Shown here one piece after another: positions 45,237-54,757 of a stretch of DNA of 64,000 bases. The notes under the pieces are model-generated. The model was not told the DNA's origin. It did not search any database and saw only the letters and a list, made by a program, of their open reading frames with translations. This stretch comes from G963669295 sp963669295 (lineage in GTDB: Bacteria > Bacteroidota > Bacteroidia > Flavobacteriales_D > CALLUQ01). Where the stretch lies: contig OY769938.1 in assembly GCA_963669295.1 (NCBI GenBank), positions 1,116,001 through 1,180,000 on the forward strand. The letters run 5' to 3'. How positions within the stretch are numbered: the first letter of the stretch is position 1; the number at the start of each line of letters is the position of its first letter. The position numbers and the translations under genes were made by a program.

Positions 45237-46820
45237 TCATGGGCATGTAGGTGTTGCGGGCAATGCAGGAAGTGCAAGCTTAATGCACTCAATGACACCC
45301 ATAATTACATCTTTTGTTATAGGATCCCCCGGAATTGTTGGGGAATCAAAATCCTCTCCCAACAAGTTGTCGCCAACAGGAGGAAAAGTAAAAGGGTTCA
45401 AATCATAATGTGATCTTTGAATCTTGGGCACATGCAAATGTCCTGTTGGAAAAGTGGGATTTAAATTGTCGCGCATTCTTGATACCCGATAAAAAGATTC
45501 GTTCGACAGGTACCTTCCTCCCGACCCTTCAATCGATTCAAACGTAGCTGTTCCCGTAGTGGGCAACTGGGTAGGAATAACAGGCGAAAAGGGTTGGTTT
45601 TCCAGGAGCATAGCTCCTGCGGGGCTATTTCGATCTAAATACTTTGGATAACTTATTGTTGGCAGAAGAGACATTCCTATTCTCTCCTTCTTTTTGTACC
45701 TGAATGTTTGATTAAACCTTAACGTCAAGGGGGAATTTACCGTAGCATTTACCATTTGCGTATAAGGCAGGGTAGTTTCATAAAATATTTTCGATTCCGT
45801 TGGAAGCGGTGTAAAACTATCTTTAAACGGGAAGATACTTCCGGGAATGGCATCGTCTTTGTAAAACGCTCTTCCACCGAATGCACCGCCCCCATTGTTA
45901 TCGGGTGAGCCACCCCTGGCTTTTGCTGCAAATCGATCGATATTGAACTCATGCAGTGCTGATTCACTCACCGTCATGATCATGTCGATGCCCGGAATGG
46001 TGCAATCTAAAAACGGTCGTACAACATCTTCCACTATCCCTTCCTCAAAATCTTTATACCTCACTGGTAAAATGACCGATTGAATAAAGGCTTTTTCTCC
46101 TCCTGTCTCCTCAATTAACTGATCCATCATTGCTGAAGCTTTTCCATGCAACCCTAATACCGTAGCACCAGATGGGTTGCTTTTCCTGATGTTACCACTG
46201 TTCACTTGTTGTGAAAAAGGGATAAAGTTGATAATGGGAAACAAGGTTGATGGATCTGGCAATGTATACACTGCGCTGATTGTTTCATCAAGGCTAAACG
46301 GATCGAAACCTAAAAGCAATATTTTCTTGGTGGTACCCGCGGGTGGTGATGAGAAATCGATGCCATCGTAGTTGCGTGTTTTGGCTTCTAAGGACTTCAC
46401 CAACTTATCCCTATCAGCAGCTCCAGCAGCACTGTCGAGGTAAGGGTGACTTTTTAATTTCACCATCATTTTGATGCGCGCCCAATACAACGGACGATCG
46501 TCGGGATTATTATAGTTGTCGTTATCATACACTAACTTACAGGCCTCATCGAACAATTGCGGCCCATAGGTATCTACCGCATCGGTTAAGGCCGTTATGC
46601 TAGAAGCATCTGGCCCTGCTCCGTCTACATCCGTCTCAAAATTGGTAACGATGGTCTCCAGGGTGGGTGCCAACGAGCAAAAGTAATCTTCGGCCGTTTG
46701 TGTTGGCATCCCGCTATTCACTCCTGTGGTAAGCCCTACTTTCTCTTCTACATTTCGTGCAAAGGCCTTGAACGACAGGTTGAGGTTCGTTGCTGCTGCT
46801 GAACTACTAAAAATTGCCAT
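45237..46820 (-). CDS. Pyroglutamyl-peptidase-fold (C15-like) protein with altered catalytic residues
   Basis: 527 residues, no signal peptide. After a ~160-residue helical N-terminal extension, the C15 landmarks appear in order: KILLLGFDPF (166-175), SNPSG (214-218), VILPV (249-253), a DRFA...SPDNNG block (295-310) matching ERVA...PDNEG, TTLP (349-352), RYLSNESFY (436-444) matching the TxVCNHxFY active-site strand, and GHLHVP (460-465) matching GFIHVP. The family's triad Glu-Cys-His becomes Asp295-Ser439-His463, and about 80 residues are inserted between TTLP and the active-site strand. The normal cysteine peptidase activity is therefore unlikely; it may be a binding protein or a Ser hydrolase. 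It overlaps the subtilase gene by 14 bp. The match is from memory of family motifs. Confidence 0.75.
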   Translation of the reverse strand: MAIFSSSAAATNLNLSFKAFARNVEEKVGLTTGVNSGMPTQTAEDYFCSLAPTLETIVTNFETDVDGAGPDASSITALTDAVDTYGPQLFDEACKLVYDNDNYNNPDDRPLYWARIKMMVKLKSHPYLDSAAGAADRDKLVKSLEAKTRNYDGIDFSSPPAGTTKKILLLGFDPFSLDETISAVYTLPDPSTLFPIINFIPFSQQVNSGNIRKSNPSGATVLGLHGKASAMMDQLIEETGGEKAFIQSVILPVRYKDFEEGIVEDVVRPFLDCTIPGIDMIMTVSESALHEFNIDRFAAKARGGSPDNNGGGAFGGRAFYKDDAIPGSIFPFKDSFTPLPTESKIFYETTLPYTQMVNATVNSPLTLRFNQTFRYKKKERIGMSLLPTISYPKYLDRNSPAGAMLLENQPFSPVIPTQLPTTGTATFESIEGSGGRYLSNESFYRVSRMRDNLNPTFPTGHLHVPKIQRSHYDLNPFTFPPVGDNLLGEDFDSPTIPGDPITKDVIMGVIECIKLALPALPATPTCP

Positions 46821-49800
46821 TGGTACGTATTTTTATGGTTGTATTTACTTCGTTAATTTGGTAGGCACTTCCAGACAACAAGTATCCTCTCAGCACCAGG
46901 TCGTATTCGGTAAAAGCTGTTCCATTGTCGTCTGCTCCGGTTCCCGACACGACCATGCCCAGGCGCACTGGAAATTTCTCTGAATCAAAATTCAATGGAT
47001 CCTGAATCAAAGCCAGTATTTGATCGTATTCCAGCTGCGTAAGAATGATGAACAAGAGTTCGTTAGGATCTACTTCCTCAAAGCCTGAAAAGTCTTCCGA
47101 AACATCTTCAACAATCACAATGGGTTCGGGTGATCCCGATATAAGCAAGTCTTCTTTAAACACTTCAATGTTGTCGTGCTGATTGCTCACCTCTTTGATG
47201 GCATCATCCGCATTGCCATTTTTCCCGATCAGTCCAAATGGTTTGTTCGACTTGGTTTTCTTCTTGTCGCGAATGTCGTAAGCATAGGTAAACATCGATA
47301 CATTGAGGGTGTCTTGAGAGAAGCCTACCTTGCCAATGAAATCCATTTCCATCACATCGGAATTGGTAGCATCGATGTACACTTCATCGTCGTACACAAC
47401 CGATGAGTTCCCTGCTCCGCTTTGCGCTATAATGGGCACTTCTAAATCCAGTGGACAAAACAAGTTGTCTAGCGGGTTCGCAGCCCGGAAAACAATGCCT
47501 GAAGATTGTGGTGTCACATACCCCGTTGGGGTATTGTCTTCGAACCGTTTCAAGTATACCAGGCGTACATACGACGATACTACCGTTGTTGCTGAACTGC
47601 CCACATTGGGAAGTGCAATGTCTAATGTTTCGGTAGTAAATCCTGTACTCAACTCTTCGGTGCCTGTTTTAAAGCCAGGCATCAACTCCACAAACTTCTT
47701 TTTCGCTTTTAATTCCTTGAAAGGGAACAGTCCTTTATCGCGGTACCCTTGTGCGATATACACCAGTGGCAGTGGGTTTTCTAATTCCACTCCCGTTTCT
47801 CCTCCAATTTCATTGGATACCGGGAAAGCAATTGGAAATACTTCTTTGTTTTTACTGTTGCCCACCGTATAAATGGCATCGTCTAAGATGAGTATTGGCC
47901 ATCCGCTGGTAAGCGTACTGCGCAAACTAACATCTGTACCTCCCAAAGGATTGTTTTGAATGGATGTGGCGATATCGTTACGATAATTGCCAAATAAATT
48001 CATGGAGTGCTTGTACTCATTGCGAATGTCGATGTAGGTTTTGTTAACATTGATAAACGCTGGAGTACCTGTATTGACAACCAGTACATCGTCGTAGATG
48101 TTGCCTTTCTTTTTCTTATCAAAATCGTTTGATTTCAATGGGTTGTTTACCGCATCTTCGGGATCGGGATGCACATCTAAGGCAAAGAGTTTATCGTTGA
48201 AAAATGAGCCAAAGAATGCACAAGGGTCGATGTAATTCAAGACCTCTTCTCTTTCAAAAGCATTTTCCAGCTTTACCGCATCGGTTTCCGTGCCGGTCAA
48301 TTCCGCTGACTCAATGAGGTGATCCAACGATCTGGTAATGCCTATGGTAGGCTTGTAGTGCACGCTGTCGAAAATAATTTCCAGTCCAAACTCTCCAGTG
48401 CCTACCGATGCATCATCAAATTCACCAATGTCCCATCCACCGCGCACTAATGGCAGTTGGATGTCATCATCTTCCCTGAAAAACAGGTTATCAATGGGTT
48501 GATCATCGTCGTAGGTACCTGCAGTATCAAAGCCCGGCACCAGGTGAATGCCCAATGCTTCTTTTGGCGGATCAACATCTCCTGGAACCGGGTTCCCCAA
48601 TTCCATGTTTTTCGCCTGAATGCTATCGTTGGCTTTATCTTGCGAATCCCAAATGCTTTCCGTTAAACGGTTTTTGGTTCGATCGGCAATCAAGGCACCA
48701 TTAATCAAAGAGCTTTTCTTAATGCCTTTGTAGATGATGTATTTGATGGGAGCAAAGTTGAACCCTGGTTGTTGAATTGGCTTTAAAATCAGGTTCACCA
48801 AATTGTTATTCACGGTGTGCTCCTGGATGCATACGATTCCATCGCAAACTGCCAATGCCGGAACAAAAGCTGCACTGGTGTTCTTGTGCAAGCTGGTTAC
48901 CCGGTATTTCTTTGTGGGATCTGAAGCCAATGGGCCAAATTCTTTTCCTGCCGTTTGCTCCAACCCGGTGGTGGTAGTAAAGAAATGGAAACGCGCTCCT
49001 TTATTGCTTCCAAACCCGGTTCCCTCATCAAAGTCAAATTTGAATTTGATGGTATGTGAGTCTTTAAATGCTGGCGTTCCTGTATCATTCACCTTTACCT
49101 CAAACTTGATGGTTTTTTGGGTAGTGGTGGTATCAAATGTTCCCTGGAAATAAATATGGTTTTGTTGTCCGGTGGCTACAACAGCACCAGGGTTGCCACT
49201 GCCATCATCCAATACAGGATCAGCTACCGTTAACCAATCGGGAGTGCCTCCCTCAAACGTCCACATGCTGCCATCGTAATAAAACCTTACCTTATCGTTT
49301 GCGGCATTCTTGTTTCGACGGGTCACAATGATTTCCGTTTCTTCTGTAGTGAAATCATCGGTTTGGTCTTCGATGTCAATACAAAAAGGCATCGTAGTGG
49401 GCGGGTTGTAGTTGCCCACTTCAATTTTATCCTCCAACAACCCTCCAGTAAAGGTGTTTTTAAACTTGATGCGATCGCGAAGCTCTACTTCTTTGTACGA
49501 CAGGTTGTTGTTTTCCAATACAGTACCACCACACTTAATGCCATCGAAAGGCGATATCTGCACCAATAAATGGGTTTTTAGTTGCGAATCTTCGGGCGGA
49601 ACATCTTTCTTTCTCCACTTGAAATTAAAGGTATTCCAGTCCATACCACCGCCAGCTGCGGTAATGGCACCAGCAGGAATGGTTTGCTCGTGTAGTAAGT
49701 AAATGCCTTTTTCGCCGTCTCGAATGTCTTTTCGATCCCTATCTTGATCGTCTTGCTCTGTGATGACCCAGCTTACAGGGTTATCATCTTCATCAATGAT

Positions 49801-52755
49801 GGACGTTACCGGGTAATCAAATGTATCGGAGCCATCGGCTGCAGACAATGCCAGGTATACTTGCACCGTAGCTTCAAAATTAGCCTGAGCACCAATGTTT
49901 TTCACCCTTACATATACATATCGATCTTCTTCTGCAAAGGGTTCTTGATGCGGTCCAACTGTTACTCCATCGCCAGGATCGCCCCCTGGGTCGTTAGACG
50001 GGTCGGTGTTACGCACCCAGATATCAGGACTGTCAATCACCGTGCCTACTGCCTGATTGGTGACCCCATCATCTACGGCCGTGTCGCGTATGATCAAGTC
50101 AGCATGTGCTAAATGATGCGTAAAAGCACCTCCATTTTGCACCGCTTTGAAGGCATTTAATCGACCATAACCATACGCCTGGCTGTAATCAGGGATAAGG
50201 CCTCCATAAATGGGAGTACCAGCAGCATGCCCATTAAATAAGGAGCTAACCCTTAATGTATTGGCATCAATCACTTCTTCAATAACCGCTACTTCAGTGC
50301 CCTTAATTTCAACACTGGTTCCTACAACGTGTGGTGAGGTTAAGCTGGTATCGAAACTCAATGGGGTAGTGAAGGTAAGTGAACTGGCACCAACACCACC
50401 AGCAGCAATGACCAACTCTTCTTTATTGGCCATCTCTACTAAATCGCCACTTCCATAACGTTCGGTTCTGGCAGGAAAAATTCCCAAAAATGGAAAGCCA
50501 CCACCACTTACCGAAACAGCAGTAACGGTAAATATTTCATCCGCAGCACCATTTTCTCCACCAACCGCTCGAATCACATCGCCTACTTGAAAACCCCGGT
50601 GGCTGGTTACTGCCAATATATTCAATGGCGCATTGGTTAAATCGGTACTGATATAGGTATTGAGCTGACTGCCCACAACAACGGTCATTCCATCTTGAAA
50701 ATCATTGGTATTTACTACCTGGATGGTGTTTGGCGTAGCTGAGTTGGGTATCGCAGTTAGGGTAGTTTGCTTGCCCACCAACAATGCCTGGCCCTGTACG
50801 TATACATTCGTATTGCCTTCGTTGACGGTTATTTTGTTGGTGCCATGAATTAAGTTGGGCGCAACATCCTCCTGGTTGCCCACCACTGGGTTCATTAAGG
50901 TAGAGTTTTGCCCTGCCAATGTTAAATGGCCAGTTCCACCTGTTCTTCTGGTGTTTACCAGGTTGGTTCCTCCTCCAGTACCACTGGTAAACCAGCTCAA
51001 GTCTCTTTGGTTCGGCCCTTCATCAAAATCAACAGACAACAACCCATCAAAGCCCAAATCAACTTTATCGGTTGATTGTTGCAGCAACTGCTTGATTTCC
51101 CAAAAGCTAAGTTTAGGCTCCATCGATAACAACAGGGCTACTACTCCGGCCGATAACGGCGTTGCAAAGCTTGTTCCAGAGGTGTTCGATATGTAACCAA
51201 TAGGAATGGCTGGATCCAACTCAGGCTCTGGCACTAAAATGGGGTTGCCATTGGTATTTAATGGCGTTAAATAAGGGTTGGTTAATCCTGCCAAAAAAGA
51301 AGGAACAAAGGTGGGGTCGTCTGAAAAAGGAGGCCCACTTGAAAGTACGTATTGCGTAGAAAAGATTTCCCACCCTGAAGCTACAAAATCCAACTCATCG
51401 GGACCAGTACTATATGCACTGCTTACTCCACGATCATTAGCAGCAATATTTCCCACTGCAATTACTTTGGGGTTAATGCGCATTGCTCCCCCCGGCATAT
51501 CGGCTACAGGCACAAAAGCGTTGTCTACCGATGCCAGAATCACCATTCCTTTCCCGTCTCGACCAAATTTGGTGGCAAAGTCAACCACTTCTCCTACACT
51601 TTGTACAGAAAATCCATTGAGTGAGGTACTCATGGTCAATATATCTGCCCCATCAACATTGGTTCCTGTAGGAAAGGTTGTTGTAGCAAACTCCGCCACT
51701 GATCGAGGATCAGCCGCATAACCAACCGCCCTCAAGTAGGTTGCTGCTGTAGCAGGAAAGCTTATGGACAACATGATGGTGTCGCAATTGTATGCGGCAC
51801 CAACTCCACCAACGCCTCCCGCTGCTAAATTACGTGCGCCAAACATCCCTGCTACTACCGTACCATGATCGTATCCCAACCCATCTAAATCGAGCGGTAC
51901 ATTGTTGATACCGATTTGTGTTACTGTTTGAACAAAATTTGCAGAAATGCCTTGAATAGGCTGTAAGTCAGGGTGGTTAACATCAAAACCAAACTCAATG
52001 GCCGCAATGCGAATATTGTTTCCTGCATTTGGAATTCCACCAGTACTGGGCAGTAAATCCCATGCTTCTTCCACCCTAACATCAGCACCTACTTTTCCAC
52101 CAATACCTCCATTAGGGTTGGTGTTGGTCGTGTGTGCTCCAGCATTGTTTAAGTGCCATTGCAGCGGATAAAATGGTTCGGTGGGTGCGTATTGACGCAC
52201 CGGAATAAACTCAAAATCTGGCTCTGCGTATTCAACGCGGGGATCTTGCGTTAACTCCAGGCTCAAGGCAAACACATCATAGTTGCCCGTTGTTTTGTAC
52301 AAATACAGGTTTTTGGCATATCCTTGTTTAACACAGAACTCCAGGCCCTTTGCCTCCATTGTTCTCTTCATGGATGAGGGCTTAACGCCTGGCATCAACT
52401 TTACAAAAACGGTATCTGCCTCAAAGATGTGTCCATTGCCTTTCTTAAGGATTTTGCGAACGCTTATTGCTCCGTGTTTCGCATTCCCTTCTTCTATTGC
52501 CTCTATGGTTTCCTGATTAGGGATAACAAAACAGTACCCTTCGTTCGCATATTTTCTAAATTGCTGGCCTGTTACCTCGGGAATCAGTTCCTTTAAAGTG
52601 TCGTAATCAGCGATATGGGTTCCAAATTTTGTGATATCAACCGCCGCCAATTCCTCTCTAGGGAAATTAATCACCACGACATCCAATTCTTCAAGAACAA
52701 TGTGCTTGTTATCAAAACAACACTCTACACTTGTTGATTTCTTTCTTATATGCAT
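46807..52755 (-). CDS. Giant subtilisin-like (S8) protein with Glu at the catalytic Asp position
   Basis: 1982 residues, no signal peptide. Residues about 115-182 resemble a subtilase prodomain (ending DPRVEYAEPDFEF). The S8 domain spans about 195-560. The Asp motif reads AAIEFGFDVNHPDL, so the catalytic Asp is Glu254. His297 (DHGTVVAGM), oxyanion Asn412 (ASVDNAF, divergent from the usual AGN) and Ser529 (SGTSFATP) are present. The remaining 1400 residues are beta-rich, including a CARDB-like segment (VYVRVKNIGAQANFEATVQVYL, about 890). It may be a weak, regulated or inactive protease. It follows the 192-residue gene by 39 bp and overlaps the C15-like gene by 14 bp. Confidence 0.88.
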   Translation of the reverse strand: MHIRKKSTSVECCFDNKHIVLEELDVVVINFPREELAAVDITKFGTHIADYDTLKELIPEVTGQQFRKYANEGYCFVIPNQETIEAIEEGNAKHGAISVRKILKKGNGHIFEADTVFVKLMPGVKPSSMKRTMEAKGLEFCVKQGYAKNLYLYKTTGNYDVFALSLELTQDPRVEYAEPDFEFIPVRQYAPTEPFYPLQWHLNNAGAHTTNTNPNGGIGGKVGADVRVEEAWDLLPSTGGIPNAGNNIRIAAIEFGFDVNHPDLQPIQGISANFVQTVTQIGINNVPLDLDGLGYDHGTVVAGMFGARNLAAGGVGGVGAAYNCDTIMLSISFPATAATYLRAVGYAADPRSVAEFATTTFPTGTNVDGADILTMSTSLNGFSVQSVGEVVDFATKFGRDGKGMVILASVDNAFVPVADMPGGAMRINPKVIAVGNIAANDRGVSSAYSTGPDELDFVASGWEIFSTQYVLSSGPPFSDDPTFVPSFLAGLTNPYLTPLNTNGNPILVPEPELDPAIPIGYISNTSGTSFATPLSAGVVALLLSMEPKLSFWEIKQLLQQSTDKVDLGFDGLLSVDFDEGPNQRDLSWFTSGTGGGTNLVNTRRTGGTGHLTLAGQNSTLMNPVVGNQEDVAPNLIHGTNKITVNEGNTNVYVQGQALLVGKQTTLTAIPNSATPNTIQVVNTNDFQDGMTVVVGSQLNTYISTDLTNAPLNILAVTSHRGFQVGDVIRAVGGENGAADEIFTVTAVSVSGGGFPFLGIFPARTERYGSGDLVEMANKEELVIAAGGVGASSLTFTTPLSFDTSLTSPHVVGTSVEIKGTEVAVIEEVIDANTLRVSSLFNGHAAGTPIYGGLIPDYSQAYGYGRLNAFKAVQNGGAFTHHLAHADLIIRDTAVDDGVTNQAVGTVIDSPDIWVRNTDPSNDPGGDPGDGVTVGPHQEPFAEEDRYVYVRVKNIGAQANFEATVQVYLALSAADGSDTFDYPVTSIIDEDDNPVSWVITEQDDQDRDRKDIRDGEKGIYLLHEQTIPAGAITAAGGGMDWNTFNFKWRKKDVPPEDSQLKTHLLVQISPFDGIKCGGTVLENNNLSYKEVELRDRIKFKNTFTGGLLEDKIEVGNYNPPTTMPFCIDIEDQTDDFTTEETEIIVTRRNKNAANDKVRFYYDGSMWTFEGGTPDWLTVADPVLDDGSGNPGAVVATGQQNHIYFQGTFDTTTTQKTIKFEVKVNDTGTPAFKDSHTIKFKFDFDEGTGFGSNKGARFHFFTTTTGLEQTAGKEFGPLASDPTKKYRVTSLHKNTSAAFVPALAVCDGIVCIQEHTVNNNLVNLILKPIQQPGFNFAPIKYIIYKGIKKSSLINGALIADRTKNRLTESIWDSQDKANDSIQAKNMELGNPVPGDVDPPKEALGIHLVPGFDTAGTYDDDQPIDNLFFREDDDIQLPLVRGGWDIGEFDDASVGTGEFGLEIIFDSVHYKPTIGITRSLDHLIESAELTGTETDAVKLENAFEREEVLNYIDPCAFFGSFFNDKLFALDVHPDPEDAVNNPLKSNDFDKKKKGNIYDDVLVVNTGTPAFINVNKTYIDIRNEYKHSMNLFGNYRNDIATSIQNNPLGGTDVSLRSTLTSGWPILILDDAIYTVGNSKNKEVFPIAFPVSNEIGGETGVELENPLPLVYIAQGYRDKGLFPFKELKAKKKFVELMPGFKTGTEELSTGFTTETLDIALPNVGSSATTVVSSYVRLVYLKRFEDNTPTGYVTPQSSGIVFRAANPLDNLFCPLDLEVPIIAQSGAGNSSVVYDDEVYIDATNSDVMEMDFIGKVGFSQDTLNVSMFTYAYDIRDKKKTKSNKPFGLIGKNGNADDAIKEVSNQHDNIEVFKEDLLISGSPEPIVIVEDVSEDFSGFEEVDPNELLFIILTQLEYDQILALIQDPLNFDSEKFPVRLGMVVSGTGADDNGTAFTEYDLVLRGYLLSGSAYQINEVNTTIKIRTNGNF

Positions 52756-52794
52756 TACTTAAATTGTTTTAAAACTGTTGTCTGCTTGCGCTTC

Positions 52795-53352
52795 CTACTC
52801 ACTATGTTTTATGGCCCTTTTGTCTACATTGCCTTCTCTGTAAATGATCAATGAAAACAAATGAGGACTTACCTCTTCCAACGTGGGATCAACTACGTTG
52901 ATGTTATAACTATATGTTAACTTGAAATGAAGGTTTTTGTATTTATCCAGCGGGCCTTTGCTGTTAGGGTTGGGGTAACAAAAACCCACCTGTGGCCTAA
53001 TTTTCCAATCAAACGAATCGGGTGAATTGAGTGAAGTATATCCCACAACGGCACTTCCTACAATCAACGATTTGGTTTGTTTTCTTCTTAGCCAAAAGGA
53101 ATACTTAGGAGCAACCAACACGTCGTTTGTAAAGTAAAGTTCAGACGAAATGGCGTGCGTGTAACTGTTGGTTACCGACGTTATTCGCGTAGCTTCCCCC
53201 GTAATAATACTCCTACTCACTCCGAGTTCAATTCCACTTTGATCCCACTGATGGAAACCGAACACCGGGCTTACTGCTCCTGCTTTATTTTGGGTGTATC
53301 CTGTCATGTTAATTGCAAAACATAAAATGAGCACAAGGGTTAAAAATTTCAT
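52795..53352 (-). CDS. Exported, possibly outer-membrane barrel protein; first gene of the 27-kb operon
   Basis: About 185 residues from the ATG at 53352, which gives a clean signal peptide (MKFLTLVLILCFAINMTGYTQ); an in-frame ATG at 53373 would add seven residues. The mature protein shows alternating strands with aromatic residues (VFGFHQWDQSGIELGVSRS, KYSFWLRRKQ, KLTYSYNINV) like a small outer-membrane beta-barrel, but ends in a charged tail without the usual terminal aromatic. It is separated by 39 bp from the subtilase-like gene and therefore leads the operon. No family recognised. Confidence 0.72.
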   Translation of the reverse strand: MKFLTLVLILCFAINMTGYTQNKAGAVSPVFGFHQWDQSGIELGVSRSIITGEATRITSVTNSYTHAISSELYFTNDVLVAPKYSFWLRRKQTKSLIVGSAVVGYTSLNSPDSFDWKIRPQVGFCYPNPNSKGPLDKYKNLHFKLTYSYNINVVDPTLEEVSPHLFSLIIYREGNVDKRAIKHSE

Positions 53353-53373
53353 ACTTTTCGATTTAAGATGCAT

Positions 53374-53769
53374 ACCTCATCAAGGTACAAAACTTCTACC
53401 AGCAAAGCACTGTACAAATTGAACACGAAAAGTGTTGACTAATAAAAAGGGCTAAAAAATAAATGGGGCTATTTTAAGTACACAAAGAGGGGCTAATGTG
53501 TACGCTCAACTTCACTTTATTCGGGTCGTCACAATACTATAACGCCACATTTTAGGGGATATTGTTCGCTGCATTAAATTTTCATGCTTTTTTGCGGTTA
53601 CTCTTCAGCCATGCTTCACGAATGAACATGCTTCTCTTTTTTTACGGGCATATTTTGTGTTGAACAGGGAGTACTTCTTTTAAAAGGCCTATCACCTCCA
53701 TCGTTTACCGCACAATTACCAGATTACTCATATTCCCTACTTTTGCCTTAATCACTAAAAAGCAACATT
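53374..53769. promoter_or_regulatory. Divergent intergenic region with promoter elements
   Basis: 396 bp between the 27-kb operon (leftward) and the HNH gene (rightward). A -7-like element TACTTTTG lies at 53738-53745, 24 bp before the HNH start codon, with no good -33 TTTG at normal spacing. Three copies of GGGCTA occur within 47 bp (53449, 53466, 53490), and a small inverted repeat AACAC/GTGTT lies at 53422-53436. On the leftward side no exact TAnnTTTG was found. No gene is supported here. Confidence 0.45.
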
Positions 53770-54705
53770 ATGAAACTTCAAACCAACGCCCGCGAATTGC
53801 GGCAAGCACAGGCACCATCAAATGTACCAGCCACCACACAACGAAAAGCAGCTGAGGCACCTCAACAATTTACTACCGACATTGCCAACTCGCCCTACAT
53901 GGCGGCACAACGCAAAGCCAATGCCCACCGATTTGGCGAGGCACCACTACAAATGCGTATCAATGTGGGGTTTATTCCCAATACCCCTGGCAACTATAGA
54001 ACGGTAACCACCATTGGAGGCTATAGCGGCAACACCGTGCGAGGCGACAAAGCATTTAACAACAGTCAACGGGCCCATGTATATACGAACAATATTGGCA
54101 ATGGAGGCAACAACCGGGCAATGCCTAACCCTCACGGTGGCATCCCGGGCAACGACTCTACCAATAATGGCACCGGGCTCATTAACCGGCAATGGGCCTC
54201 CCAATACGAACCCGAAATCGACCATATTGTTCCACGTGCCAGCGGTGGAGCCAACGATTACCGCAACGCCCGGGTAATTAGTAAAAACAACAACACCAAT
54301 AACAATATGGGCCGCCCCAATAGAGGTGCACAGAACCTATTGTTATACACCGGCATTACAGTCACCAAGTGGACCCCACAACAACAACAGCAGAACCAAC
54401 AAAACAACCAGCAGAATAACAACCAACAGCAAAACAACAACCAGCAACAAAATCAACAGAATAACAACAACCAACAACAGAACAACCAACAACAGCAGGT
54501 ACAGTACCAGCAAAATGCCTACAACATTAATGGTGGTGCAACATTGAATTCAGGACACATCGATGATATTTACACCTATATTACCGGGCAGGTGCAACAA
54601 AACCTGAGCACCAACCTGAGCAACAATAACATCAGTGCACTGGAAAACGTGAACTTAGGGAGCGTGGTAAATACAGGCAACGGTCATTACATTAGAATCA
54701 GCTAA
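53770..54705 (+). CDS. HNH-nuclease-like protein with Q/N-rich tract, candidate effector
   Basis: 311 residues, no signal peptide. The N-terminal segment (ANSPYMAAQRKANAHRFGEAPLQ, about 39-61) resembles the short AQRK-type leader seen in many Bacteroidota toxin-like and DUF4157-type proteins. Residues 149-176 form an HNH-like core, EIDHIVPRASGGANDYRNAR (Asp151-His152, Asn166), followed by an Asn-rich stretch where the third metal ligand would be expected. Residues 204-243 are an uninterrupted Gln/Asn tract of 40 residues. A final ~60-residue domain follows. Likely a DNA- or RNA-cleaving effector; no immunity gene is obvious next to it. Divergent from the 27-kb operon. Confidence 0.72.
   Translation: MKLQTNARELRQAQAPSNVPATTQRKAAEAPQQFTTDIANSPYMAAQRKANAHRFGEAPLQMRINVGFIPNTPGNYRTVTTIGGYSGNTVRGDKAFNNSQRAHVYTNNIGNGGNNRAMPNPHGGIPGNDSTNNGTGLINRQWASQYEPEIDHIVPRASGGANDYRNARVISKNNNTNNNMGRPNRGAQNLLLYTGITVTKWTPQQQQQNQQNNQQNNNQQQNNNQQQNQQNNNNQQQNNQQQQVQYQQNAYNINGGATLNSGHIDDIYTYITGQVQQNLSTNLSNNNISALENVNLGSVVNTGNGHYIRIS
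54379..54498 (+). repeat. CAA/AAC trinucleotide-rich tract encoding 40 Gln/Asn residues
   Basis: A 120-bp purine-poor stretch made only of CAA, CAG, AAC and AAT codons within the HNH-like gene. Such tracts can change length by slippage in steps of three, so copy number may vary between strains. Confidence 0.9.
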
Positions 54706-54757
54706 GGCATGAGTCGTTGCATGAGTGATTGAGCTTTCTTAGCTGCACCAATACGGT

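Noticed and set aside
26185..53373. T9SS cargo operon
   Set aside because: None of the large proteins has a type A or type B C-terminal domain, and nine genes lack signal peptides.
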